Below, piece after piece: positions 19,333-19,453 of a DNA stretch of 19,453 nucleotides; within the stretch, counting starts at the first letter, position 1; each line of letters begins with the position of its first letter. Below the pieces are notes generated by a model, which was given only the letters and a program-made list of their open reading frames with translations, ran no database searches and had not been told where the DNA came from. The DNA is from CAZMHJ01 sp964566075 (GTDB taxonomy: Bacteria > Patescibacteriota > Saccharimonadia > Saccharimonadales > CAIOMD01): positions 1 through 19,453 of the forward strand of contig CAZMHJ010000015.1 of the NCBI GenBank assembly GCA_964566075.1. The letters run 5' to 3'. The position numbers and the translations under genes were made by a program.

Positions 19333-19453
19333 TACTTAAAAAGCAACTACCACTACTCCTTATTATTTTTGTAACTATGTTTAGTTCACTTTTTACGATT
19401 CATGGTAGCGCTAAAGCGGTTAGCGGGACTGGTTATTTTACGGGGCTGAGTAC
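19329..19453 (+). CDS. Secreted protein, N-terminal fragment cut by window end
   Basis: ATG 19329 lies inside the ATGA overlap with the previous stop. The 41 visible codons encode a signal peptide: basic MILKKQ, a hydrophobic core (LPLLLIIFVTMFSSLFTI), and a likely cleavage after SAKA before VSGTGYF. The reading frame is open to the window edge. Function cannot be judged. Coupling to the TPR-like membrane protein suggests they act together at the cell surface. Confidence 0.75.
   Translation, partial: MILKKQLPLLLIIFVTMFSSLFTIHGSAKAVSGTGYFTGLS

Noticed and set aside
1..19453. tRNA, rRNA or CRISPR array
   Set aside because: No cloverleaf with a CCA-type end, rRNA segment or regularly spaced repeats was seen in any intergenic region.

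Overview
The window is a compact, mostly AT-leaning bacterial chromosome segment of a metagenomic scaffold; a run of ten Ns at 17674-17683 marks a scaffold join. The best guess is a Patescibacteria/CPR member, most likely Candidatus Saccharibacteria (TM7). The reasons are very short intergenic spaces, many unrecognised short proteins, a minimal RNA-decay and translation set, sparse Shine-Dalgarno sites with leaderless-looking starts, and use of TGA as a stop (8804-8806, 14600-14602, 19330-19332), which argues against the Gracilibacteria/Absconditabacteria code. The assignment is inference from gene content; no rRNA is present.

Region 1 (1-7654) is a plus-strand housekeeping block for RNA decay and chromosome handling: rpsO, pnp, a family-4-like uracil-DNA glycosylase, RNase J and ftsK. 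pnp and ftsK have their own extended -10 promoters and hairpin-bearing leaders. Two enzymes carry unusual substitutions at normally conserved ligand positions: the glycosylase lacks the four Fe-S cysteines, and RNase J has Tyr where the family has a metal-binding His.

Region 2 (7736-8939) holds an unrecognised 356-residue protein with a D-x17-E-x-K signature that could be a PD-(D/E)XK nuclease core, followed by a long imperfect RNA hairpin with no assigned role.

Region 3 (about 8954-11962) is the rpsF-ssb-rpsR ribosomal/replication operon extended by a small unknown gene, efp, a 53-residue small ORF and tlyA. The rpsF leader has a fold resembling the S6:S18 autoregulatory motif.

Region 4 (11986-16690) is the accessory part. 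Four AT-rich genes of unknown function (11986, 12429, 12729, 14768) alternate with two strikingly GC-rich monocistronic units (about 13305-14656 and 15400-16753). Each GC-rich unit has a strong AT-rich sigma70-type promoter, a GC-rich folded leader, a gene for a secreted protein (one an LPQTG sortase substrate, the other a multi-domain Ig-like protein resembling actinobacterial surface proteins), and a long GC-rich hairpin at the 3' end. The composition switches at the transcription-unit borders, not at random points. This is the most interesting feature: host-derived or host-facing surface genes placed under native promoters.

Region 5 (16801-19453) has ychF on the minus strand, broken by a scaffold join that duplicates a conserved motif in two divergent versions, then on the plus strand a charged helical protein, a membrane-anchored TPR-like protein, and the start of a secreted protein coupled to it by an ATGA overlap. 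No tRNA, rRNA, CRISPR array, transposase or phage gene was seen.
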